7,359 nt of DNA, taken from positions 1 through 7,359 of the forward strand of contig CAJLLX010000098.1 in NCBI GenBank assembly GCA_905207535.1, given 5' to 3'. Position 1 is the stretch's first letter, and every line of letters begins with the position of its first letter. Source of the DNA: an uncultured Muribaculaceae bacterium. Lineage in GTDB: Bacteria > Bacteroidota > Bacteroidia > Bacteroidales > Muribaculaceae. Positions 1 to 5,355 of the stretch are shown here, piece after piece. A program made the translations under genes and the position numbers. Under the pieces are notes generated by a model that was not told the DNA's origin, made no database searches, and saw only the letters and a list, made by a program, of their open reading frames with translations.

Positions 1-51
1 CAAAAGGAAGGGCATGACCGAACTTATGCGGCATGTTGCCATGAGCTTTAC

Positions 52-114
52 CAAGGAAATGTTTGGGAAATCGTTGGGAAATAGCCTCGTAAATTCGGGA
101 AATATTTGGGAAAT
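52..114. repeat. Phased array of TTGGGAAAT-like motifs
   Basis: Two exact TTGGGAAAT copies lie at 63-71 and 74-82, a third at 106-114, and a one-mismatch copy (TCGGGAAAT) at 95-103. A weaker CAAGGAAAT sits at 52-60, and a poor match ends in AAAT at 94. The strong copies start 11, 21 and 11 bases apart, close to whole helical turns, so proteins bound to them would face the same side of the DNA. This is typical of iterons, recombinase arm-type sites or regulator arrays. Which of these applies is not visible. Confidence 0.6.
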
Positions 115-129
115 TTTTCCGTACAAGCC

Positions 130-154
130 ACACGGAAACCGTGTAAAACCGTGT
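130..154. repeat. Inverted repeat ACACGG-AAA-CCGTGT with a third half-site
   Basis: ACACGG (130-135) and CCGTGT (139-144) form a perfect 6-bp inverted repeat around AAA. A further CCGTGT lies at 149-154, exactly 10 bases after the previous one. The loop is short and no T-run follows directly, so a protein-binding palindrome is more likely than a terminator. It lies between the GGGAAAT array and the hairpin at 163-200. It could be an operator, or a recombinase site. Confidence 0.5.
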
Positions 155-162
155 CAAAATAA

Positions 163-200
163 TAGGCGGCAGACCCTGATTGTCAAGAGCCTGCCGCCTA
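163..200 (-). terminator. Hairpin terminator downstream of the left ppdK-end copy
   Basis: TAGGCGGCAG (163-172) pairs perfectly with CTGCCGCCTA (191-200), giving a 10-bp GC-rich stem with an 18-base loop. Read on the minus strand the stem is followed by TTATTTTGAC, a modest T-rich tail. It starts 25 bases after the stop codon of the ppdK-end copy at 226-253. That mirrors the real ppdK gene, whose terminator starts 28 bases after its stop. It may be the displaced original terminator of ppdK. The long loop and interrupted T-run make termination strength uncertain. Confidence 0.5.
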
Positions 201-225
201 ATTATCTGATTATTAAGCTATTTGC

Positions 226-253
226 TCAATCTTCTATTGCGGCCTGCGCCGCG
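226..253 (-). repeat. Second copy of the ppdK 3' end (attachment-site-like repeat)
   Basis: On the minus strand this encodes AAQAAIED and a TGA stop, the same eight residues that end PPDK. It matches 2293-2320 at 23 of 28 positions, with a 12-base identical core GCCTGCGCCGCG (plus strand, 242-253 and 2309-2320). The five differences are four third-codon positions and the TGA/TAA stop. The match ends sharply upstream of the core. There it is preceded by codons MMSKII (frame starting at 270) and an in-frame TAA, so it is not a longer ppdK pseudogene. Such a gene-end duplicate is what site-specific integration into the 3' end of a gene leaves behind. It is direct-repeated with the true ppdK end and brackets the toxin-like cassette. 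Confidence 0.65.
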
Positions 254-345
254 ATAATTTTCGACATCATATCAGTCAGTTAGGAATTGCTGGTCAACAA
301 TTGGACAACAATCTGAAGGCTATGAACGTTTCATCATATTATTTC

Positions 346-834
346 TTATAGTTTAGATAATTTAGCATGCTTTAGGTCTATATCATCTTTGACATCGTAA
401 TGTGCTGAGATTACCGGATCTGTCATAATGCAAACGTCAACAGAATAATCTGAAGCAGCAATTGGAGCATTTAGAATAATTTTAACTTGTGGTGAATTTT
501 CTCGACTCATCAATATCCCTGGATGCTCACTGCCCGGATCTATATACTCAACTTGCAGATAACCTTTATTAGTAAAAAACGCAATTTCGTTTAGTAAATG
601 TTGCTCATAATCAAATGGGAATTGATTTCTGAAGCCAGCTTCCAATCCTGGCGCTAAAATAAAAATTAAGAAAAGAGCAGTTGCAACAAGACCTAAAATG
701 ATGAGGCTAAGAATAATCCAATGCTCGTCTCTTATTAGCACGTAAATTCCGGACCCCAATAAAGCAATAAACACAATGGATGCGAAAAAAGAAGAAACGT
801 CATCTTTAATTTTTTCATTTTCAGAGGATGCCAT
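346..834 (-). CDS. Two-helix membrane protein of unknown function
   Basis: This is a 162-aa protein I cannot assign to a family. After a charged N-terminus (residues 1-14) there are two hydrophobic stretches, about 16-34 and 39-61, separated by the short charged turn RDEH. This suggests a membrane hairpin with both ends on the same, probably cytoplasmic, side. Residues 65-162 form a soluble, mixed-charge domain with no cysteine-rich or catalytic motif that I recognise. There is no cleavable signal peptide. The ATG at 834 lies 23 bases after the Fic stop codon, so it is probably the last gene of the operon. It is the AT-richest gene in the window (one 60-base stretch is 32% G+C). As the membrane partner of a toxin-like operon it could be an effector, an anchor or an immunity factor; all of these are guesses. 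Confidence 0.75.
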   Translation of the reverse strand: MASSENEKIKDDVSSFFASIVFIALLGSGIYVLIRDEHWIILSLIILGLVATALFLIFILAPGLEAGFRNQFPFDYEQHLLNEIAFFTNKGYLQVEYIDPGSEHPGILMSRENSPQVKIILNAPIAASDYSVDVCIMTDPVISAHYDVKDDIDLKHAKLSKL

Positions 835-857
835 ATAAATTGGATATTTGTCAAAAT

Positions 858-1406
858 TTAAGGTTCGTAGCCTTCGTAGTAGTAGGATTGGTCGAGGCCG
901 TGGAAAATTACGTCTCGGTCGTCGGATTCTGTGGTGAGGGCATTTTGGAGGAGATAGCGAAGCTCAAGGTCATTGATAGGAGAGCGCTCCATTGCCTGCA
1001 TGTAGGCTTCGCGGGTGATTTTGCGCCAGTCAATGACTTTGCCGAGCGAGCGGCGCAGCATCATGTCAAGCCAGATACGAGTTGCGCGCCCGTTGCCCTC
1101 CATAAACGGATGGGCGATGTTCATCTCTACATATTTGGCTATGATTTCCTCAAAAGTCGTTTCCGACATCTTTTCAATAGCCTCAAGTGCAGGGATAAGG
1201 TAGAGCGAGTTGGCAAAACGGAAACCTCCTTTTGAAATATTAAGTTTACGAATCTCTCCGGCAAAAGGATAAAGCCCTTCAAACAGCGCGTGATGAATAG
1301 CTTGAAGTCCGGCAGTAGTGCCGACCTCAATATCATACACTTTACCGGACGCGAAAAGCGCCTTGGCCATCTCAATGCTCGCGCGGTCAATCTCGTTCTG
1401 TGTCAT
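858..1406 (-). CDS. Fic-family AMP-transferase, class III-like with C-terminal inhibitory motif
   Basis: Fic enzymes transfer AMP from ATP to hydroxyl groups of target proteins. Single-domain bacterial ones such as NmFic from Neisseria meningitidis modify DNA gyrase. The catalytic motif HPFMEGNGR is intact at residues 99-107, with catalytic His99. The flap segment that holds the target lies near residues 52-66 (IRKLNISKGGFRFAN). The C-terminus has SYYYEG at 174-179, which fits the [S/T]xxxE[G/N] inhibitory motif whose glutamate (here Glu178) blocks productive ATP binding. Its place at the very end is that of class III, self-inhibited Fic proteins (NmFic Glu186; NmFic Tyr183 is the automodified residue, here Tyr175). 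The 182-aa length is close to NmFic (191). The ATG overlaps the zeta-like stop codon (ATGA, 1403-1406), implying translational coupling. Gyrase as target is inferred from family only. Confidence 0.93.
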   Translation of the reverse strand: MTQNEIDRASIEMAKALFASGKVYDIEVGTTAGLQAIHHALFEGLYPFAGEIRKLNISKGGFRFANSLYLIPALEAIEKMSETTFEEIIAKYVEMNIAHPFMEGNGRATRIWLDMMLRRSLGKVIDWRKITREAYMQAMERSPINDLELRYLLQNALTTESDDRDVIFHGLDQSYYYEGYEP

Positions 1407-2011
1407 AACTTATCGGAGTATAGTGTTTGTGCCCATTCAGGAATTTCGTTTGTGTACTGCTTGGCTATCTCGCCGTTTGTAAGCCGGAAGAGGGGACGTG
1501 CGTCAGCGTCATCGATTGAGTTGTCGTAAACGTAAAGGCGGTCTATAATTGAGGATACGGTTTTGCAATTACGGATAGACTTATAATAGCGTGAAATAAT
1601 TTTTGTGATTGGAACGTCATGACCGCCTTTCATTACTCTATTGACAATTCGAGAAGCATTTACTGCCGGATTCTCAGTTGATATAAAAAATAATCTTATG
1701 AAGAAACCGGCCTTTTTTGCGCGCATGACAAAGTCAATCTTATCTTGGGCTGAAAAGACAGTCTCGAATACAAAGCTTTTCTTCTCGGCAAGACATCGCT
1801 CGCGAAGTTCAGAGCAGTAGTTGGCTGCTTTCAAGACGGCATCCTCATTGTTCCAATCGCCGAAAATGTCTTTGGCAACTTGGTCGGGATTGATATATGT
1901 GGTTCCTTCCGCCCACTCATGATGAAGAAACTTTTGGGTAATGGAAGTCTTGCCCGACCCGTTAGGTCCGGCAATGATAATCAGCTCCGGTTTATGCTCA
2001 ATGCTTGCCAT
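1403..2011 (-). CDS. Zeta-toxin-like P-loop kinase/ATPase (COG4185 type)
   Basis: This 202-aa protein has a Walker A loop, GPNGSGKT, at residues 15-22 right after a hydrophobic strand. INPDQVAKDIF follows at 40-50, FVFETVFS at 80-87, and the GGHDVP-x-x-I-x-x-RYYKS block (129-145) ends in the DNS of YVYDNS. This order is typical of zeta-like proteins annotated as COG4185. True zeta/PezT toxins phosphorylate UDP-N-acetylglucosamine and so poison cell-wall synthesis. Whether this branch shares that substrate is unproven. The start at 2011 overlaps the small upstream gene by 14 bases, and the stop overlaps the Fic start by 4. The upstream 71-aa protein is the natural candidate antitoxin, though it does not look like epsilon or PezA. 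Pairing with a Fic gene suggests a composite toxin-type operon. Confidence 0.88.
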   Translation of the reverse strand: MASIEHKPELIIIAGPNGSGKTSITQKFLHHEWAEGTTYINPDQVAKDIFGDWNNEDAVLKAANYCSELRERCLAEKKSFVFETVFSAQDKIDFVMRAKKAGFFIRLFFISTENPAVNASRIVNRVMKGGHDVPITKIISRYYKSIRNCKTVSSIIDRLYVYDNSIDDADARPLFRLTNGEIAKQYTNEIPEWAQTLYSDKL

Positions 2012-2213
2012 TCCTTATTTCATTTATGCGGTCGGCCCATTTCGCCTCATCTGCTATCATTTCTCGTCGCATATCATCAAGGTGCCTGTTGGCAGCTTCT
2101 TCATTGCTTTTTTTAGCATCTTCTGCCACCTCGCGCATAATTTGCGCAAGCATTTCATCTGTCGGCTCCTGACCCGAACCGAATCGATAAGAATTCATTT
2201 CTGTTTCTGACAT
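1998..2213 (-). CDS. Small charged helical protein, candidate antitoxin of the zeta-like protein
   Basis: This is a 71-aa protein without a family I can name. Residues 18-67 are rich in Glu, Asp, Lys, Arg and Ala and should form one or two long helices; the first 17 residues look disordered. No helix-turn-helix is evident, so it is not clearly a DNA-binding repressor. It lacks the S/TxxxEG/N motif of class I Fic antitoxins such as VbhA, which fits with the Fic protein carrying its own. I chose the ATG at 2213. A TTG in frame at 2222 lies inside the promoter-like box, and an ATG at 2198 (MNSYRF) is a possible alternative. It is the first gene of the operon and overlaps the zeta-like gene by 14 bases, a position usual for antitoxins. 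The role is inferred from position only. Confidence 0.75.
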   Translation of the reverse strand: MSETEMNSYRFGSGQEPTDEMLAQIMREVAEDAKKSNEEAANRHLDDMRREMIADEAKWADRINEIRNGKH

Positions 2214-2227
2214 ATCTCTCAAAATTA
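2214..2227 (-). promoter_or_regulatory. Candidate -7 box for the toxin-like operon
   Basis: TAATTTTG on the minus strand (2227 to 2220) fits the Bacteroidota -7 consensus TAnnTTTG. It lies six bases before the ATG at 2213 and doubles as the T-rich tail of the ppdK terminator. Transcripts would be nearly leaderless, or would begin translation at the ATG at 2198. No -33 TTTG is seen at the expected distance, where the terminator stem lies. Low-level read-through from ppdK is the alternative source of mRNA. Confidence 0.3.
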
Positions 2228-2229
2228 TG

Positions 2230-2264
2230 AAGGCAGGGATTTCATCGGTTGAAATCCCTGCCTT
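2230..2264 (-). terminator. Intrinsic terminator of ppdK
   Basis: A perfect 15-bp stem (2230-2244 paired with 2250-2264) closes on a 5-base loop. On the minus strand it is followed by CATAATTTTG, a T-rich tail. It starts 28 bases after the ppdK stop and separates the highly expressed-looking dikinase gene from the accessory operon. The stem could work in both directions, but the only gene reading into it is ppdK. Confidence 0.85.
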
Positions 2265-2292
2265 GTTAAACTTATAATTTCAGACTAAGGGA

Positions 2293-2320
2293 TTAGTCTT
2301 CGATGGCAGCCTGCGCCGCG
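2293..2320 (-). repeat. ppdK 3' end, partner of the repeat at 226-253
   Basis: These are the last 28 bases of ppdK, encoding AAQAAIED and TAA. It shares the 12-base core GCCTGCGCCGCG (2309-2320) with the copy at 242-253. Its codons (GCT, GCC, ATC, GAC) match the GC-rich style of ppdK better than those of the left copy. If a crossover happened in the core, this tail came either from the chromosome or from the element; silent differences do not settle which. Confidence 0.6.
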
Positions 2321-5007
2321 GCGACGCGGGCGATGGGCACGCGGAAGGGGGAGCAGCTGACGTAGTTCATGCCAAGCTTGGCGCAGAACTTGACGGAGGA
2401 GGGCTCACCGCCGTGCTCGCCGCAGATGCCTACTTTGAGCTCGGGACGTGTAGAGCGGCCTTTCTTGACGCCCATCTCTACGAGCTGGCCTACGCCTTCC
2501 TGGTCGAGTACTTCGAAGGGATCGGTCTTGATGATGCCGTGCTCTTTGTAGAATTTGAGGAACTTGGGTGCGTCGTCACGCGAGAAGCCGAAGGTCATCT
2601 GGGTGAGGTCGTTGGTACCGAAGGAGAAGAACTCGGCTACGGTGGCGATCTGGTCGGCTGTGAGGGCAGCGCGGGGTACCTCGATCATGGTGCCTACGAG
2701 GTAGGGGAGCGATTTGCCCTGCTCGGCGAACACCTTGTCGGCGGTAGCGTGGATGACTGCTGCCTGATTCTGGATCTCTTTGAGCGAGCCTACGAGAGGT
2801 ATCATGATCTCGGGCTTGACGTCGATGCCGCGGTCCTTGCAAGCGAGGGCTGCCTCGATGATGGCGCGTGTCTGCATCTCGGTGATCTCGGGATAGGTGA
2901 TGCCGAGGCGGCAGCCGCGGTGACCGAGCATGGGGTTGAACTCTTCGAGGGAGTCAACTTTGGCTTTAACCTCCTCGAGTGTGAGGCCGAGTTTTTCGGC
3001 GAGCTCTTTCTGAGTGGCGGTCTGATGAGGTACGAACTCGTGCAGCGGGGGATCGAGGAGACGGATGGTGACTCCGAATCCGTCCATGGCCTCGAAGATG
3101 CCTTCGAAGTCGCCGCGCTGCATGGGGAGGAGCTTGGCGAGTGCCACACGGCGGCCGTCTTCGTCGGAGGCGAGGATCATCTCACGCACGGCGTCGATGC
3201 GGTTGCCTTCGAAGAACATGTGCTCTGTGCGGCAGAGGCCGATGCCCTGTGCGCCGAAGAGGCGAGCCTGCTTGGCGTCGCGGGGTGTGTCGGCGTTGGT
3301 GCGGACGAGTGTCTTGGTGTATTTGGAGGCGAGGTTCATGATGGCACCGAAGTCGCCGTCGAGCTCGGGCTGTACGGTGGGAACCTGTCCGTCGTATACG
3401 TCGCCGGTGGATCCGTTGAGTGAGATCCAGTCGCCTTCTTTATATTTCTTGCCGCCCATCTCTACGGTGCGTGCTTCGTAGTCGACTTTGATTTCGCCGG
3501 CGCCGGAAACGCAGCATTTGCCCATACCGCGAGCTACTACGGCTGCGTGGCTGGTCATGCCGCCGCGCATGGTGAGGATGCCCTGAGCTACGGCCATACC
3601 GCGGAGGTCCTCAGGCGAGGTCTCGATGCGGACGAGGACAACTTTCTTTTTCTTCTCGGCCCAAGCTTCGGCGTCGTCGGCGAAGAATACGATCTGGCCG
3701 GTGGCTGCGCCGGGCGATGCGGGAAGACCCTTGGCTACGACGAGTGCGCGCTTGAGGGCTGCTTTGTCGAATACGGGGTGGAGAAGTTCGTCGAGTTTCT
3801 GGGGCTCCATGCGGAGGAGGGCGGTCTTCTCGTCGATTTCACCTTCGCGGAGGAGGTCCATGGCGATCTTGACCATGGCAGCGCCGGTGCGCTTGCCGTT
3901 GCGGGTCTGGAGCATCCAGAGCTTGCCGTCCTGGATGGTGAACTCCATATCCTGCATGTCTTTATAGTGGTCCTCGAGTTTGTGAGCGATATTGATGAGC
4001 TCCTCAGCGCATACAGGCATTGTCTCTTGCAGCGAGGGGTACTTGGCAGCGCGCTCTTCCTCGCTGATGCCCTGGAGGGCAGCCCAGCGCTTGGAGCCTT
4101 CGATGGTGATCTGCTGAGGTGTGCGGATGCCGGCTACCACGTCCTCACCCTGTGCGTTGATGAGGTACTCTCCGTTGAAGATGTTCTCACCGGTGGCGGC
4201 GTCGCGCGAGAAGGCTACGCCGGTAGCGGAGTTGTTGCCCATGTTGCCGTAAACCATAGCCTGTACGTTGACGGCTGTGCCCCACTCTTCGGGGATCTGG
4301 TTCATGCGGCGGTAGATGATGGCGCGCTCGTTCATCCAGCTGTCGAATACGGCGCAGATGCCGCCCCAGAGCTGATCCCAGGCGCTTTCGGGGAAGTCTT
4401 TGCCGGTGTAGTCTTTTACAGCGGCTTTGAAGAGAGTGACGAGCTTCTTGAGGTCGTTGACGTCGAGCTCGGTGTCGAATTTCACACCTTTCTCTTCCTT
4501 AACTTTGTCGATGATAGCCTCGAAGGGGTCGGTCTCGGTTTTCGATTTGGGTTTCATGCCGAGCACCACGTCGCCGTACATCTGCACGAAGCGGCGGTAG
4601 CTGTCCCATGCGAAGCGGGGGTTGCCGCTCTTTTCGGCGAGGGCGTTGACGGTGGCGTCGTTCATACCGAGGTTGAGGACGGTGTCCATCATGCCGGGCA
4701 TGGAAGCGCGGGCTCCGGAACGAACCGAAACAAGAAGGGGATTGGCGGGGTCGTTGAATTTTTTGCCTGTGAGCGATTCAACGTGAGCGATGGCTTTCTC
4801 TACATCGTTTTTGATGTCTTTAACCACAGCTTCCTTGCCATATTGGGTATACTCGGTGCACACATCGGTAGTGATAGTGAATCCGGGAGGAACCGGCATG
4901 CCCAGTTTGTTCATTTCAGCGAGGTTGGCACCTTTGCCGCCGAGAAGGTTGCGCATTGAAGCATCACCTTCGGCCACACCATCGCCAAATGTATAAATCT
5001 TCTTCAT
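2293..5007 (-). CDS. ppdK: Pyruvate, phosphate dikinase (PPDK)
   Basis: This cytoplasmic enzyme interconverts ATP, phosphate and pyruvate with AMP, pyrophosphate and phosphoenolpyruvate, and works at the PEP-pyruvate node of glycolysis and gluconeogenesis. The N-terminal nucleotide-binding domain begins with LLGGKGANLAEM (21-32). The swivelling phosphohistidine domain has GGMTSHAAVVAR, with catalytic His487 and the neighbouring Thr485, which is the regulatory threonine in related enzymes. The C-terminal PEP/pyruvate barrel has RTEHMF (593-598), FGTND (796-800) and ICGEHGG with active-site Cys862. At 904 aa it is about 30 residues longer than the Clostridium symbiosum enzyme (874) and appears intact. 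The ATG at 5007 gives the expected MKKIYTFGDG start; the upstream bases are A-rich without a clear Shine-Dalgarno. No regulator kinase is nearby. The gene reads from its own promoter region and ends in the hairpin at 2230-2264. Confidence 0.98.
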   Translation of the reverse strand: MKKIYTFGDGVAEGDASMRNLLGGKGANLAEMNKLGMPVPPGFTITTDVCTEYTQYGKEAVVKDIKNDVEKAIAHVESLTGKKFNDPANPLLVSVRSGARASMPGMMDTVLNLGMNDATVNALAEKSGNPRFAWDSYRRFVQMYGDVVLGMKPKSKTETDPFEAIIDKVKEEKGVKFDTELDVNDLKKLVTLFKAAVKDYTGKDFPESAWDQLWGGICAVFDSWMNERAIIYRRMNQIPEEWGTAVNVQAMVYGNMGNNSATGVAFSRDAATGENIFNGEYLINAQGEDVVAGIRTPQQITIEGSKRWAALQGISEEERAAKYPSLQETMPVCAEELINIAHKLEDHYKDMQDMEFTIQDGKLWMLQTRNGKRTGAAMVKIAMDLLREGEIDEKTALLRMEPQKLDELLHPVFDKAALKRALVVAKGLPASPGAATGQIVFFADDAEAWAEKKKKVVLVRIETSPEDLRGMAVAQGILTMRGGMTSHAAVVARGMGKCCVSGAGEIKVDYEARTVEMGGKKYKEGDWISLNGSTGDVYDGQVPTVQPELDGDFGAIMNLASKYTKTLVRTNADTPRDAKQARLFGAQGIGLCRTEHMFFEGNRIDAVREMILASDEDGRRVALAKLLPMQRGDFEGIFEAMDGFGVTIRLLDPPLHEFVPHQTATQKELAEKLGLTLEEVKAKVDSLEEFNPMLGHRGCRLGITYPEITEMQTRAIIEAALACKDRGIDVKPEIMIPLVGSLKEIQNQAAVIHATADKVFAEQGKSLPYLVGTMIEVPRAALTADQIATVAEFFSFGTNDLTQMTFGFSRDDAPKFLKFYKEHGIIKTDPFEVLDQEGVGQLVEMGVKKGRSTRPELKVGICGEHGGEPSSVKFCAKLGMNYVSCSPFRVPIARVAAAQAAIED

Positions 5008-5133
5008 TTGGGTTTGATAGTTTTTGATTAGTGAATATGTTATAAAGTTTTATGTCATCACGGTATGTGCATGAGCCTGTGTATGGCTAAGCTCTTGGGG
5101 CGTCAAGCAGGAGAGTGCGCACCCGGTAATGCG

Positions 5134-5141
5134 CAAAGTTA
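5134..5141 (-). promoter_or_regulatory. Candidate -7 box of the ppdK promoter
   Basis: TAACTTTG on the minus strand matches TAnnTTTG exactly and is followed by CGCATT. It lies about 127 bases before the ppdK ATG. The upstream -33 region is T-rich (GTGTTTTT on the minus strand) but has no exact TTTG. A pair of TGCGCA palindromes (5116-5121 and 5130-5135), 14 bases apart, straddles the expected transcription start and could be an operator. Confidence 0.5.
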
Positions 5142-5246
5142 CTACTTTTACTTCGGAAAAACACGTATCTTGGAGTGAAAAATATGGTAATTCAGTTAAT
5201 TTTTCCTTTTCCGGTTAAAATGGGATGAGATTTAATATTGTTTAAG

Positions 5247-5254
5247 TAACTTTG
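5247..5254 (+). promoter_or_regulatory. Candidate -7 box of the methyltransferase promoter
   Basis: TAACTTTG followed by CA is an exact match to TAnnTTTG and to the form common in Bacteroidota. Transcription would begin near 5260, leaving a leader of about 95 bases before the ATG at 5356. No good -33 TTTG is seen at the expected spacing. Confidence 0.5.
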
Positions 5255-5355
5255 CAGGCGCATGCGGTGCCCGGCATCTGCCGGCGGGGAGCTTTCGGCT
5301 GGAAAAGCTGAGTAGAAAAGGGGTGGCACGGCATGAATGAATTTCGGAAAATACA

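Larger units (their letters stand above)
1..345. other. Non-coding left flank with repeats, a hairpin and an att-like site
   Basis: I find no convincing gene here. The stretch holds a phased array of GGGAAAT motifs (52-114), an inverted repeat with an extra half-site (130-154), a hairpin terminator (163-200) and a second copy of the ppdK 3' end (226-253). A minus-strand frame opens with ATG at 42 and runs off the window edge after 14 codons (MATCRISSVMPFLL). It could be the start of a gene to the left, perhaps a recombinase, but the fragment is too short to identify. A plus-strand frame open from 14 to 283 crosses all of these repeats and resembles no protein I know. The dense repeats suggest the edge of a mobile element. 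Confidence 0.6.
226..2320. mobile_element. Putative integrated cassette at the 3' end of ppdK
   Basis: This segment is bounded by two direct copies of the ppdK 3' end and holds four same-strand accessory genes. It is AT-richer than the neighbouring core genes: hand counts give 19 G+C of 60 in bases 661-720, against 39 of 60 in bases 2881-2940 of ppdK. No integrase, transposase or relaxase is encoded inside. If it is an integrative unit it must depend on a recombinase in trans, like the cis-mobilizable elements that share the fda 3'-end site with ICESt1/ICESt3 in streptococci. The left-hand repeats suggest a neighbouring element that could supply one. Boundaries are inferred from the repeats alone; an ancient or decayed insertion would look similar. 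Confidence 0.5.
5008..5355. other. Divergent intergenic region between ppdK and the methyltransferase gene
   Basis: These 348 bases hold no gene that I can support. They contain two outward-facing Bacteroidota-type -7 boxes, one for each flanking gene (5134-5141 minus, 5247-5254 plus). That implies a ppdK leader of about 120 bases and a methyltransferase leader of about 95 bases. The ppdK leader becomes AT-rich near the start codon. The methyltransferase leader has a small inverted repeat, CCGGC at 5271-5275 with GCCGG at 5280-5284. I recognise no riboswitch or RNA gene. Confidence 0.65.

Noticed and set aside
226..270. A truncated ppdK pseudogene at the left
   Set aside because: Similarity stops abruptly at the 12-base core and an in-frame TAA lies just upstream of MMSKII, so there is no longer ppdK remnant. 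A short site duplication explains it better.
14..283. Plus-strand open frame of 89 codons in the left flank
   Set aside because: It runs through the motif array, the palindrome, the hairpin and the antisense of the ppdK-end copy, and its translation resembles no protein. Non-coding DNA that happens to stay open is more likely.
2413..4959. Long plus-strand open frames opposite ppdK (336 and 470 codons)
   Set aside because: They lie antisense to an intact, clearly recognisable PPDK. Strong codon bias in GC-rich genes often keeps the opposite strand open, and the translations show no domain.
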